A stretch of DNA of 7,301 nucleotides, taken from NCBI GenBank assembly GCA_946885605.1, contig CAMPGR010000161.1, positions 1 through 7,301 on the forward strand, written 5' to 3'. This DNA is from an uncultured Pseudomonadota bacterium. GTDB lineage: Bacteria; Pseudomonadota; Gammaproteobacteria; Burkholderiales; SG8-41. The translations under genes were made by a program, and so were the position numbers. The notes under the pieces were generated by a model that saw only the letters and a list, made by a program, of their open reading frames with translations, was not told the DNA's origin and did not search any database. This document shows, piece after piece, positions 1-6,505 of this stretch (position 1 is its first letter; every line of letters starts with the position of its first letter).

Positions 1-2778
1 ATCTCGCTTCGAAAGTTCCTGGGCGACGCGCTCGCGATCAGCCTCGAGTTGGAGCTCCAGTATGGTGAGCGAGAGAAATTCCTCCCGCGTATGGCCGTAT
101 TTTTCGAGGGCCGCCTGGTTCACGGCGATTATCCTGAGCGTTGCGTCATCCATGACCAGCAGCGGCAGCGGCGCGAGCTCGAAGAGATTGCGATAGCGGT
201 CCTCGCTTTCGCGCAACGCCTCTTCCATGCGCTTGCGATCCGTGATGTCGCGGTTGACGCCGACGAGGCCGAACACGTTGCCTGCCTTGTCGAGCAACGG
301 GACCTTGGACGTGACGTGCCAGCGCACGTCCCGCGCGCCGCCTTCCGGGCCGCTGAAAAAGGTCCGTCCCTCGCGGTTGAGGAGCGGCACACCGCTCTCC
401 ATGACCGCGCGATCCTCCGCGTCCAGCCGCTGCGCCATTTCCCGCGGAAAGATGTCGAACACCGTCTTGCCGACGATAGCGTCGTGGTCCTCGATGTCGC
501 GCACCTTGAGGTTCGTCGCGTTCTGCAGCAGGAACCGGCCTTTCCGGTCCTTCACGTAGATGCGTTCCGGCATCGCATCCACCACCGCGCGCAGGAGCGT
601 TCGCTCGCTCGCCACCCGATCCTCGGCGCGCTTGCGCTCCGAAATGTCCTCCGCGACCGTGATGAAGTGATGCGGCCGGCCGAGCTCGTCGCGCACGAGC
701 GTCGTCGAGTGGCCCACCCAGACCCGCGTGCCGTCCTTGCGCCGCACCTGGCGCTGGCGGCTCGAATGCTGCCATTCACCGGACAGCATGCGGGCGCGGT
801 TGGCGAAGACTTCCTCGAGGTCCTCCGGAAGATTCACGTCGGCGATCGACATCCCGAGCAGTTCCTCGCGGTTGTAGCCGATGAGCGCGCAGTATTTGGC
901 GTTCGCCTCGAGGTAGCGGGAATCGAGCGACGTCACGATGATGCCCACGCCCGCCTGGCTGAAAGTCGCGCTCAGCAACTGCTCGCTCGCGCGCAGCGCC
1001 TCCTCCGCATTCTTGCGCTCGGTGATGTCCTCGACGATGCTGATCACGTACTGCGGCTTGCCCGCCTCATCGCATGCCGCGGACATCGTGCGGCGCGTCC
1101 AGATCGTCGAGCCGTCGCGGCGGACGAATCGCTTTTCGCCCGCCACGGAGCGCTTCATGCCTCGCGTGAGCTCCGCGCGAAACCGCGAGCCTCGCCCGAA
1201 GTCCTCGGGATGCGTGATGTCCCGGACCAACTTGCCGATCAGATCTTCCCGCGCGTACCCCAGCATGTCGCAGAATTTCTGGTTCACCTCCACGAGGATG
1301 CCTTCCAGGTCCACGCGCGTGATGCCGACCGCGGCCTGATTGAAGATATCCTGGAATCGCCGTTCGCTTTCCCGCGACGCGGCCTCGGCCTCCCTGCGCG
1401 CGATTGCGGTGCGCAGGCTCGCGATGCCGAAAGCGATGTCGTCGGAGAGCTCGGTCAGCAGGGCAAGCTCGTCGGCGTCGAAAGCATCCGGCTCGCTTGC
1501 GTACATGGCCAGTGCGCCGAGCACGGTGCCCTGGTTCTTCAGGGGCAGCGCGATGGAGGACTGGAAGCCGTGCTGTACGGCGCGGCCGCGGCGGCGTATA
1601 TGCGCCGGGTCGCTCAGGATATCGCGCGCGATATACGGCTCGCCGCTCCTGATCGCGTCGTTCATGAATCCGCGATAGCGCCCGTCGGGGCTCCAGCCGA
1701 TGGGGTCTGTCATGGGTGCGTCCCCACCGAAGCCGGCGTGCGCCGCCGGGTAGACCGGGCGCCTGGCATCCCCCGTGACCAATCCGACCCACGCGAGCTT
1801 GTAGCCGCCCGATTCCACCACGATGCGGCACATGTCCTCCAGCATTCGGGTCTCTTCCTTCGCATGGACCAGCACGTGGTTGCACTCCGCCATGACGCGC
1901 CGCGCCCGCGTCACGCGCGCGAGCCGCTGCTCGGTGCGTTTGCGCTCGTTGATGTCCTCGATGACCTGGATGAGATAACGTCCCCCTGTATCGCTACGGT
2001 GAGCGAGGGTGACGGTGCGGTTGACCCATATGACGGCGCCGTCCTTGCGCACGTAGCGCTTTTCGCTGTTGAAGAACCGGCGCGCGCCCGACAGTAGCTC
2101 CCGGCGCAGCTCGTCCTGGCGGTCGCGGTCCTCGGGGTGGGTCAGGTCGCGGGTGGAACGCGCCGCAAGCTCCTCGGCCGTGTAACCGAGCATTTCGCAG
2201 AGCTTTCCGTTGACCTCGATGATGTGCCCCTCTTCCGTCGTATGCACGATGCCGACCGCCGCCTGATTGAATGTCGCTTCGAAGCGGCTCTCCGCCTCCT
2301 TGCGGAGGGAAATATCGTCGATCACCGAGACGAAGTGCGACGGCCGCCCGTGCGCGGTGCGGACGAGACGCACGGCGACGCTGCACCAGCGTAGGGTCCC
2401 GTCCTTGCATAGATACCGTTTCTCGCGGGTGAACTCGGTGATCTTTCCGGCAACCAGCCTGCGCTTCAGCGCATCACCTTCCGCGACGTCTTCCGGCACG
2501 GTGACATCGCGCACGCGGCGGGCCAGGAGCGCCCTCTCGGTGTACCCGAGTAGCGCGCAGATCGCCGGGTTCACGTACAGATAGCGACCGTCCAGCCCGA
2601 AATGCGCGATGCCGACCGGCACGTTGTTGAACGCATCCCGGGTCGCCGCAGTCATGTTCAAACGGGTTCGGGGGTGTCGGGCGGGCATGTCCGGCGAGGC
2701 GCTGCCCGGGCTTTTCTCGCGCTTGCGCGCCCGCAACGCTTTCGCAGGCGCCAGCCTCGCCTTCGTTTTTCCCCTCAT
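1..2778 (-). CDS. Multi-PAS/GAF sensor protein, 3' part cut off by the window edge
   Basis: This is a cytoplasmic signal-sensing protein; 926 residues are visible and the frame is open to the left edge. By eye the order is: basic N-terminal tail 1-47, PAS1 48-163, PAS2 164-286, GAF 287-468, PAS3 469-595, PAS4 596-722, PAS5 723-855 (PAS_4-like, IYVKDRKGRF and VGKTVFDIFP), PAS6 from 856. PAS/PAC signatures recur: FNQAAVGI, CEMLGY/CDMLGY, HPED, RKDG, VEDITERK. The GAF has WVGLVTGD and SSIALPL. I see no transmembrane segment or signal peptide. PAS and GAF domains bind small ligands or cofactors and relay signals; the output (histidine kinase, GGDEF/EAL or other) lies outside, so the role is open. 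ATG at 2778 is the most upstream ATG in frame and has AGGGGGG 10 nt before it; later ATGs at 2688 and 2655 lack a ribosome site, though 2655 would still keep all the domains. Confidence 0.93.
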   Translation of the reverse strand, partial: MRGKTKARLAPAKALRARKREKSPGSASPDMPARHPRTRLNMTAATRDAFNNVPVGIAHFGLDGRYLYVNPAICALLGYTERALLARRVRDVTVPEDVAEGDALKRRLVAGKITEFTREKRYLCKDGTLRWCSVAVRLVRTAHGRPSHFVSVIDDISLRKEAESRFEATFNQAAVGIVHTTEEGHIIEVNGKLCEMLGYTAEELAARSTRDLTHPEDRDRQDELRRELLSGARRFFNSEKRYVRKDGAVIWVNRTVTLAHRSDTGGRYLIQVIEDINERKRTEQRLARVTRARRVMAECNHVLVHAKEETRMLEDMCRIVVESGGYKLAWVGLVTGDARRPVYPAAHAGFGGDAPMTDPIGWSPDGRYRGFMNDAIRSGEPYIARDILSDPAHIRRRGRAVQHGFQSSIALPLKNQGTVLGALAMYASEPDAFDADELALLTELSDDIAFGIASLRTAIARREAEAASRESERRFQDIFNQAAVGITRVDLEGILVEVNQKFCDMLGYAREDLIGKLVRDITHPEDFGRGSRFRAELTRGMKRSVAGEKRFVRRDGSTIWTRRTMSAACDEAGKPQYVISIVEDITERKNAEEALRASEQLLSATFSQAGVGIIVTSLDSRYLEANAKYCALIGYNREELLGMSIADVNLPEDLEEVFANRARMLSGEWQHSSRQRQVRRKDGTRVWVGHSTTLVRDELGRPHHFITVAEDISERKRAEDRVASERTLLRAVVDAMPERIYVKDRKGRFLLQNATNLKVRDIEDHDAIVGKTVFDIFPREMAQRLDAEDRAVMESGVPLLNREGRTFFSGPEGGARDVRWHVTSKVPLLDKAGNVFGLVGVNRDITDRKRMEEALRESEDRYRNLFELAPLPLLVMDDATLRIIAVNQAALEKYGHTREEFLSLTILELQLEADRERVAQELSKRD
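1321..1344. repeat. Imperfect direct repeat within the PAS gene, copy in PAS3
   Basis: The 24 bases here match 2248-2271 in PAS2 with one mismatch. Both encode FNQAAVGI, and seven of eight codons are identical, more than the protein motif alone requires. This points to domain duplication or gene conversion between PAS2 and PAS3. Confidence 0.7.
2248..2271. repeat. Imperfect direct repeat within the PAS gene, copy in PAS2
   Basis: Partner of the copy at 1321-1344; one base differs, a silent change in an alanine codon. Confidence 0.7.
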
Positions 2779-2840
2779 ACCCGAGCATCCCCCCTGTAAT
2801 GGCGAGCGGCGGCGCGAGCCCTTCCCCCCATCTCCGCCCC
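2771..2840 (-). other. Cluster of G-runs over the PAS-gene leader and start
   Basis: On the minus strand six runs of three to six G occur within 70 nt: 2837-2840, 2824-2829, 2819-2821, 2789-2794, 2780-2782 and 2771-2774. They span the leader, the possible ribosome site and the first codons. Loops are short within two groups of three runs but about 24 nt between the groups, so a canonical four-run G-quadruplex with short loops is not present; a long-loop or two-layer structure is possible. Confidence 0.4.
2789..2795 (-). promoter_or_regulatory. Possible ribosome binding site of the PAS gene
   Basis: AGGGGGG on the minus strand ends 10 nt before ATG at 2778. It is a loose Shine-Dalgarno match with rather long spacing, but neither later in-frame ATG has any better one. 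It is also one of the G-runs in the leader. Confidence 0.35.
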
Positions 2841-2855
2841 TGGCGCGCGCCGCCC

Positions 2856-2864
2856 ATTATGACA
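2856..2864 (-). promoter_or_regulatory. Candidate extended -10 promoter for the PAS gene
   Basis: On the minus strand TGTCATAAT matches the extended -10 pattern TGnTATAAT at all but one of its defined positions. It lies between the deacetylase stop and the PAS start, with transcription expected near 2849 and a leader of about 70 nt. No -35 match is seen at the usual distance, which extended -10 promoters can tolerate. The PAS gene might instead be read from the deacetylase promoter. Confidence 0.35.
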
Positions 2865-2868
2865 CTGC

Positions 2869-2880
2869 CCGGCCGGCCGG
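2869..2880. repeat. 12-bp perfect GC palindrome after the deacetylase gene
   Basis: CCGGCCGGCCGG is self-complementary and lies 25 nt after the deacetylase stop codon, just upstream of the candidate PAS-gene promoter. It could form only a short stem, with no T-run after it on the minus strand, so I do not call it a rho-independent terminator. Confidence 0.4.
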
Positions 2881-2904
2881 CGCGCGTGAGTAGCGCACAG
2901 TTTC

Positions 2905-3828
2905 TTAAAGTTCGCTCAGCACCTTGACGTGGTTCATGACGCTGCGCCCGAGCGCGTGCAGTGCGTAGCCGCCCTCCAGCGCCGAGACGATGCGCCCGCC
3001 GGCCCAGCGTTCGGCGACGTCCTTGACGACCCCGGTCACCCACGCATAGTCCGCCTCCACGAGCTGCAACATCGCCATCTCGTCCTCGCGATGCGCATCG
3101 AAGCCGGCCGAAATGAACAGCATCTCGGGCCGGAAATCGTTCAGCGCGGGAAGCCACTGCTCCACGACCGCGGCGCGAAACTCGCGCCCCGAGCTGTACG
3201 CGGGAAGCGGAACATTCACCATGCGCTCGGAACGCCCGTCGACGCCGCCGTACGGATAGAAAGGATGCTGGAACGTCGACACCATCATCACCCGCGGATC
3301 ATCGCGGAAGATCTCTTCGGTTCCATTGCCGTGGTGCACGTCGAAATCGACCACAGCCACGCGCTGCAGGCGATGCACGGCAAGCGCGCGTGCGGCCGCC
3401 ACGGCGATATTGTTGAAGAAACAGAATCCCATGGCACGGGCCGGCCCGGCATGATGCCCGGGCGGCCGCACGTTGCAGTATGCGTTGGCCGCTTTCCCCT
3501 CGAGAACCATGTCGGTCGCGAGTACGGCGGCGCCTGCTGCGCGCAACGCCGCCGCGAGCGAGTGCGGATTCATCGCGGTATCGGGATCGAGATGTATCAA
3601 TCCCCGGCTGGGGACTGAGCTTTCGAGCGCCGCGATGTAAAGCGCGTCGTGCACGCGTTCGAGGTCTTCGCGCGCCGCGAGCGGTGCCTCGACGTGCAAC
3701 AGATGATCCATCAATCCCGAGGCGATCAGCTGGTCCTCCACCGCCGCGAGCCGCGCCGGCTGCTCGGGATGCGCAGCGCCCATCTCGTGGAGGAGACAGT
3801 CCGGGTGGCTCAGGAATGCAGTCGGCAC
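2905..3828 (-). CDS. Histone deacetylase family protein (zinc-dependent lysine deacetylase, AcuC/class II-like)
   Basis: This 307-residue cytoplasmic hydrolase should remove acyl groups from lysine or a related amine. The arginase-deacetylase fold motifs are complete: N-terminal SHPDCLLHEMG and HPEQPARL, the RPPGHH motif with the tandem histidines H125/H126, GFCFFNN, DFDVHHGNGT with zinc ligands D163 and H165, SAGFDAH with zinc ligand D244, and EGGY with the transition-state tyrosine Y288. Seven residues after D244, where polyamine deacetylases of the HDAC10 type carry a glutamate gatekeeper, there is M251, which favours a protein or acyl-amide substrate over acetylpolyamines (inference by eye alignment). 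The start is GTG at 3828: an in-frame stop lies at 3859-3861, no ATG precedes the conserved N-terminus, and the ribosome site is weak. It diverges from the GNAT gene and lies 126 bp before the PAS gene on the same strand. The physiological substrate cannot be read from the sequence. Confidence 0.93.
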   Translation of the reverse strand: MPTAFLSHPDCLLHEMGAAHPEQPARLAAVEDQLIASGLMDHLLHVEAPLAAREDLERVHDALYIAALESSVPSRGLIHLDPDTAMNPHSLAAALRAAGAAVLATDMVLEGKAANAYCNVRPPGHHAGPARAMGFCFFNNIAVAAARALAVHRLQRVAVVDFDVHHGNGTEEIFRDDPRVMMVSTFQHPFYPYGGVDGRSERMVNVPLPAYSSGREFRAAVVEQWLPALNDFRPEMLFISAGFDAHREDEMAMLQLVEADYAWVTGVVKDVAERWAGGRIVSALEGGYALHALGRSVMNHVKVLSEL

Positions 3829-3857
3829 GTGTCTGAGTTCGGTAGAGCCTGTGCCAT

Positions 3858-3863
3858 CTTATA
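3858..3863 (-). promoter_or_regulatory. Candidate -10 box for the deacetylase gene (TATAAG)
   Basis: Read on the minus strand, the same AT island gives TATAAG, five of six matches to the sigma-70 -10 consensus. Transcription would begin near 3851, about 23 nt before the GTG start at 3828. The -35 position (about 3881-3886, TGTGGC) is poor. It overlaps the plus-strand -10 box by four bases, so RNA polymerase could not occupy both promoters at once. Confidence 0.4.
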
Positions 3864-3865
3864 AT
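3860..3865 (+). promoter_or_regulatory. Candidate -10 box for the GNAT gene (perfect TATAAT)
   Basis: A perfect TATAAT stands in the 90-bp divergent region, placing a start of transcription near 3872 and leaving a leader of about 47 nt before the GNAT ATG. The expected -35 position (around 3837-3843, GTTCGGT) matches the consensus poorly, so an activator may be needed. It is the only clear AT island in this GC-rich neighbourhood. It could also drive the downstream moxR genes. Confidence 0.55.
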
Positions 3866-3918
3866 GCACGGACTGAACCCGCCACAGCCGTAAGCGAGCA
3901 CGCGAAGATCGAGAGATC

Positions 3919-4440
3919 ATGCGGCCCTATCCCGAGTACCTGGTGCGCAGCGTGAGGCTCGCGGACGGGGCGACCATCGTCATGCGGCCGATCACGCCTG
4001 ACGACGCCGCAATCGAGCAGGAATTCGTGCGCAACCTGTCCGTGGAATCCCGGTATTTCAGGTTCATGGAGCCGCTCCGCGAGCTGTCCCCCAGGATGCT
4101 CAGTCATTTCACGCAGGTCGATTATGATCGGCACATGGCACTCGTAGCCGTGACGCCGTGCGGGGACACGCAGGTCGGGGTCGCCCGCTATATCGTCGCA
4201 CCGGACAGCGTGAGCTGCGAATTCGCCGTCGTGGTGGCCGACGGCTGGCAGCGCCGGGGCGTCGGGATGCTGCTCATGGACGCGCTCATGGATGCGGGGC
4301 GCGGACGCGGGCTCAGATGCATGTACGGCGACGTGCTGGCCGCCAACCACAAGATGCTCGCGCTCACGCGGCGCCTCGGCTTCCGCATCGGACGTCATGA
4401 GGACGATCCGCGCCTCGTGCGAGTCGAAGCCTTGCTCTAA
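3919..4440 (+). CDS. GNAT family N-acetyltransferase, resembling the GNAT module of protein lysine acetyltransferases
   Basis: This 173-residue protein is a single acetyl-CoA-dependent acyltransferase domain. The N-terminal stretch (VRLADGATIVMRPITPDD, residues 12-29) and the block from EFVRNLSVESRYFRF to DYDRHMALVAV (35-78) resemble, from memory, the C-terminal GNAT domain of Pat/PatZ/Pka enzymes, which acetylate acetyl-CoA synthetase and other proteins. Motif A is W110-QRRGVG (111-116), the pyrophosphate-binding loop. E101 in CEFAVVVAD is a candidate general base. Motif B is N143-HKML with LGF at 153-155. The large acyl-CoA-synthetase-like part of Pat is absent, and the upstream DNA cannot encode it. 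ATG at 3919 has GAGAG three nt upstream, closer than ideal, but fits the family's N-terminus. It diverges from the deacetylase and runs into moxR 58 bp downstream. Substrate could be a protein lysine or a small amine. Confidence 0.88.
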   Translation: MRPYPEYLVRSVRLADGATIVMRPITPDDAAIEQEFVRNLSVESRYFRFMEPLRELSPRMLSHFTQVDYDRHMALVAVTPCGDTQVGVARYIVAPDSVSCEFAVVVADGWQRRGVGMLLMDALMDAGRGRGLRCMYGDVLAANHKMLALTRRLGFRIGRHEDDPRLVRVEALL

Positions 4441-4486
4441 GAGTGCCTAACACAATGAAACGCGTGGTGCTTATGTCGGACACTCT
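4440..4486. repeat. Inverted repeat AGAGTG / CACTCT between the GNAT and moxR genes
   Basis: AGAGTG at 4440-4445 (beginning in the GNAT stop codon) pairs with CACTCT at 4481-4486, directly before the moxR ribosome site, with a 35-nt loop. The arms can be extended by a few pairs only if a bulge is allowed. No T-run follows, so this does not look like a terminator. It may be chance. Confidence 0.3.
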
Positions 4487-4491
4487 GAGGA
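4487..4491 (+). promoter_or_regulatory. Ribosome binding site of moxR that decides the start
   Basis: GAGGA is the best Shine-Dalgarno match in the window. It is 7 nt from ATG at 4499 but only 4 nt from the in-frame GTG at 4496, so the ATG is the better start. Confidence 0.7.
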
Positions 4492-4498
4492 AAACGTG

Positions 4499-5482
4499 AT
4501 GCCGGACACGGGACGCAGTTTGGAGGATGTGGCAAACTCGCCGCCACAACAGACCCTTGCGTTCATGACGAATCAGGTTGACGGCATCGTCGCCCAGGTA
4601 GGCAGCATCATCCTGGGTAAGGAGCGGCAGATCCGCCTCGGGCTCGCGTGCCTGCTCGCGCGCGGCCACCTGCTCATCGAGGATCTTCCCGGCGTCGGGA
4701 AGACCATGCTCGCTCACGCGCTTGCCGCCTCGCTCGGGCTCGGTTTCCAGCGCATCCAGTTTACGAGCGACCTGCTGCCTGCGGATATCCTGGGGGTATC
4801 GATCTACGACCGGGAAGCGCACGGTTTCCAGTTTCATCCGGGGCCGATCTTCACGCAGGTCGTGCTCGCCGACGAGGTCAACCGGGCGACGCCGAGGGCG
4901 CAGAGCGCACTGCTCGAGGCGATGGAAGAGCACCAGGTCACGGTGGAAGGCGAGACGCGGCGGCTGCCGCAGCCCTTTTTCGTGATCGCCACGCAGAACC
5001 CTTCGCACCAGGTGGGAACGTTCTCGCTGCCCGAATCGCAACTCGACCGCTTCCTGATGCGCATCGAGCTCGGGTACCCGGACGCGAACGCGGAGCGCGA
5101 ACTGTTGCAGGGACAGGACCGGCGCGATCTCCTCGAATCCCTGCCCCCATCGATGGACGTGATGAGCCTGCTCGATCTGCAACGACGCACCCGGGCCGTC
5201 CATGCTTCTGGCGCATTGCTCGACTACGTGCAGGACATCGTGCGCCATACCCGGCGCTCCAGCGACTATGTGAATGGGCTCTCACCGCGCGCCGCGCTGG
5301 CGCTGGTGCACGCGGCCCGCGCGTGGGCGCTCATGGCCGGGCGAGATCACGTCGAGCCGGAGGACGTGCAGGCCGTGCTGCCCGGCGTCGTCGGCCACCG
5401 GCTGGTGGCCGCTGGACACACCGCCCGCGTGAACGGCAGCGATGTCGCGCAGCACCTCATCGATCAGGTGCCGATCCCGTGA
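4499..5482 (+). CDS. MoxR family AAA+ ATPase
   Basis: This 327-residue cytoplasmic AAA+ ATPase belongs to the MoxR group, whose members are believed to act as chaperones that mature or activate partner proteins encoded next to them. Visible motifs: Walker A DLPGVGKT (62-69, K68), Walker B VVLADEVNRA (121-130, D125/E126), sensor 1 ATQNP (164-168), arginine-finger region LPESQLDRF (R184) and sensor 2 SPRAAL (R264) in the C-terminal lid. The length is normal for the family. ATG at 4499 is preferred over the overlapping GTG at 4496 because GAGGA at 4487-4491 then sits 7 nt from the start. The next genes, DUF58 and a TgpA-type transglutaminase, are the usual partners of this MoxR type. ATPase activity is secure from the motifs; the client is inferred from context. 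Confidence 0.95.
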   Translation: MPDTGRSLEDVANSPPQQTLAFMTNQVDGIVAQVGSIILGKERQIRLGLACLLARGHLLIEDLPGVGKTMLAHALAASLGLGFQRIQFTSDLLPADILGVSIYDREAHGFQFHPGPIFTQVVLADEVNRATPRAQSALLEAMEEHQVTVEGETRRLPQPFFVIATQNPSHQVGTFSLPESQLDRFLMRIELGYPDANAERELLQGQDRRDLLESLPPSMDVMSLLDLQRRTRAVHASGALLDYVQDIVRHTRRSSDYVNGLSPRAALALVHAARAWALMAGRDHVEPEDVQAVLPGVVGHRLVAAGHTARVNGSDVAQHLIDQVPIP

Positions 5483-5518
5483 ACGCGGACCGGTGACGCA
5501 CCCTGCCCGTCGAATCCC

Positions 5519-6505
5519 GTGTACGCCGCCCTCCGCAGCTATCTTCAGAACTGGCTCTTCCAGTTGCGCGGTCCGCAAACCGGGACCGTCGTACTCGTCC
5601 AGCGCCGCATATTCATCCTTCCGACGCGCCAGGGGCTGCTCTTCGCCGGCGTGCTGGTGCTGATGCTGGCCGGCTCGATCAACTACGCGTTAAGCCTCGG
5701 CTTCGTGTTGACCTTTCTTCTGACGGCGCTCGGTGTGAACGCAATGGTGTACACCTTCCGCAACCTCGCCCGGCTGCGGGTTTCAGCCGGGCGCGCGCAC
5801 CCGGTCTTCGTGGGTGAAACGGCGCGATTTCCGGTGTGCATCGAAAATCCCGGCCACGCGGATCGCTTCGCCATCGCGCTCACCGCAGACAAGCGCGAGG
5901 CGGTGCACGTCGATGTCTCCGCCGGTCAGGCGAGCATCGTGGTCGTGAGCCTCCCCGCGCCCCGGCGCGGCAGGATGCGACCCGGCAGGCTTACGCTCTA
6001 CACCCGGTACCCGCTCGGCCTTTATTACGCCTGGTCCTACCTCGAGTTCGATACGCACTGCCTCGTGTACCCGCGTCCTGCCGCAGCCCGCCTGCCCTTG
6101 CCCGCAGCCGAGGCGGCAGCCGCTCAGGGCGCTCTGCTCGGGCCCGGGCACGAGGATTTCACGGGATTGCGGCAGTACCATCCGGGCGATTCGCCACGAC
6201 ATATCGCGTGGAAAGCCGCCGCGCGCGGCGAGGATCTGCTGACCAAACAGTTCGGCGGGCCCGCCGCCGCGGAACTCTGGCTCGACTGGGTGCGGCTACC
6301 TCCCGCACTCGGCGTCGAAGAGCGGCTCTCCCATCTTGCGCGCTGGGTGCTCGACGCTCATGCATCCGGCGTGGCGTTCGGGCTGCGGATTCCAGGCCGC
6401 GCGATCTCCCCCGCGAGTGGCGACCATCACCGCGAGCGCTGTCTCGAAGCGCTCGCGCTGTACGGGCTCGATGAAGACCATGCGCACGACCGCGCCGGCC
6501 GTTGA
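5519..6505 (+). CDS. DUF58 domain-containing protein, two membrane segments
   Basis: This 328-residue protein carries an N-terminal hydrophobic hairpin (about 38-56 and 58-76) after a short basic leader (NWLFQLRGPQTG, VQRRIFILPTRQG), then a soluble part with the DUF58 core DFTGLRQYHPGDSPRHIAWK at 213-232. DUF58 proteins are found next to MoxR ATPases and are proposed to have a von Willebrand A-like domain; their biochemical role is not settled. Only GTG at 5519 gives the conserved N-terminus: the frame is closed by the moxR stop at 5480-5482 and no ATG occurs until residue 49. No clear ribosome site precedes it, so translation may depend on reinitiation after moxR, 36 nt upstream. Its end overlaps the tgpA-like gene by 26 nt. 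Family assignment is firm; the start is fairly firm. Confidence 0.92.
   Translation: MYAALRSYLQNWLFQLRGPQTGTVVLVQRRIFILPTRQGLLFAGVLVLMLAGSINYALSLGFVLTFLLTALGVNAMVYTFRNLARLRVSAGRAHPVFVGETARFPVCIENPGHADRFAIALTADKREAVHVDVSAGQASIVVVSLPAPRRGRMRPGRLTLYTRYPLGLYYAWSYLEFDTHCLVYPRPAAARLPLPAAEAAAAQGALLGPGHEDFTGLRQYHPGDSPRHIAWKAAARGEDLLTKQFGGPAAAELWLDWVRLPPALGVEERLSHLARWVLDAHASGVAFGLRIPGRAISPASGDHHRERCLEALALYGLDEDHAHDRAGR

Noticed and set aside
49..2097. Plus-strand open frame of 682 codons opposite the PAS gene
   Set aside because: It mirrors the codons of a strongly supported PAS/GAF gene, resembles no family I know, is rich in Arg/His/Ala as expected of GC-rich antisense frames, and has no ribosome site of note.
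2867..2882. Rho-independent terminator after the deacetylase gene
   Set aside because: The palindrome gives only a short stem and no T-run follows on the minus strand.
2474..3157. Minus-strand open frame bridging the PAS and deacetylase genes
   Set aside because: It is in a different frame from both genes and its translation across each is shadow sequence; it begins inside the deacetylase gene.
2929..3618. Plus-strand open frame opposite the deacetylase gene
   Set aside because: The minus strand carries the full set of HDAC motifs; this frame shows none and is an antisense shadow.
3859..4398. Minus-strand open frame opposite the GNAT gene
   Set aside because: It covers the divergent promoter region and the GNAT motifs on the other strand, and its product shows no family signature.
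4441..4498. Separate promoter for moxR in the short gap
   Set aside because: TTATGT at 4471-4476 is a poor -10 match with no -35 partner, so I could not support it.
4364..5248. Minus-strand open frame of 294 codons opposite moxR
   Set aside because: Walker A, Walker B and sensor motifs all lie on the plus strand; the opposite frame has no recognisable domain.
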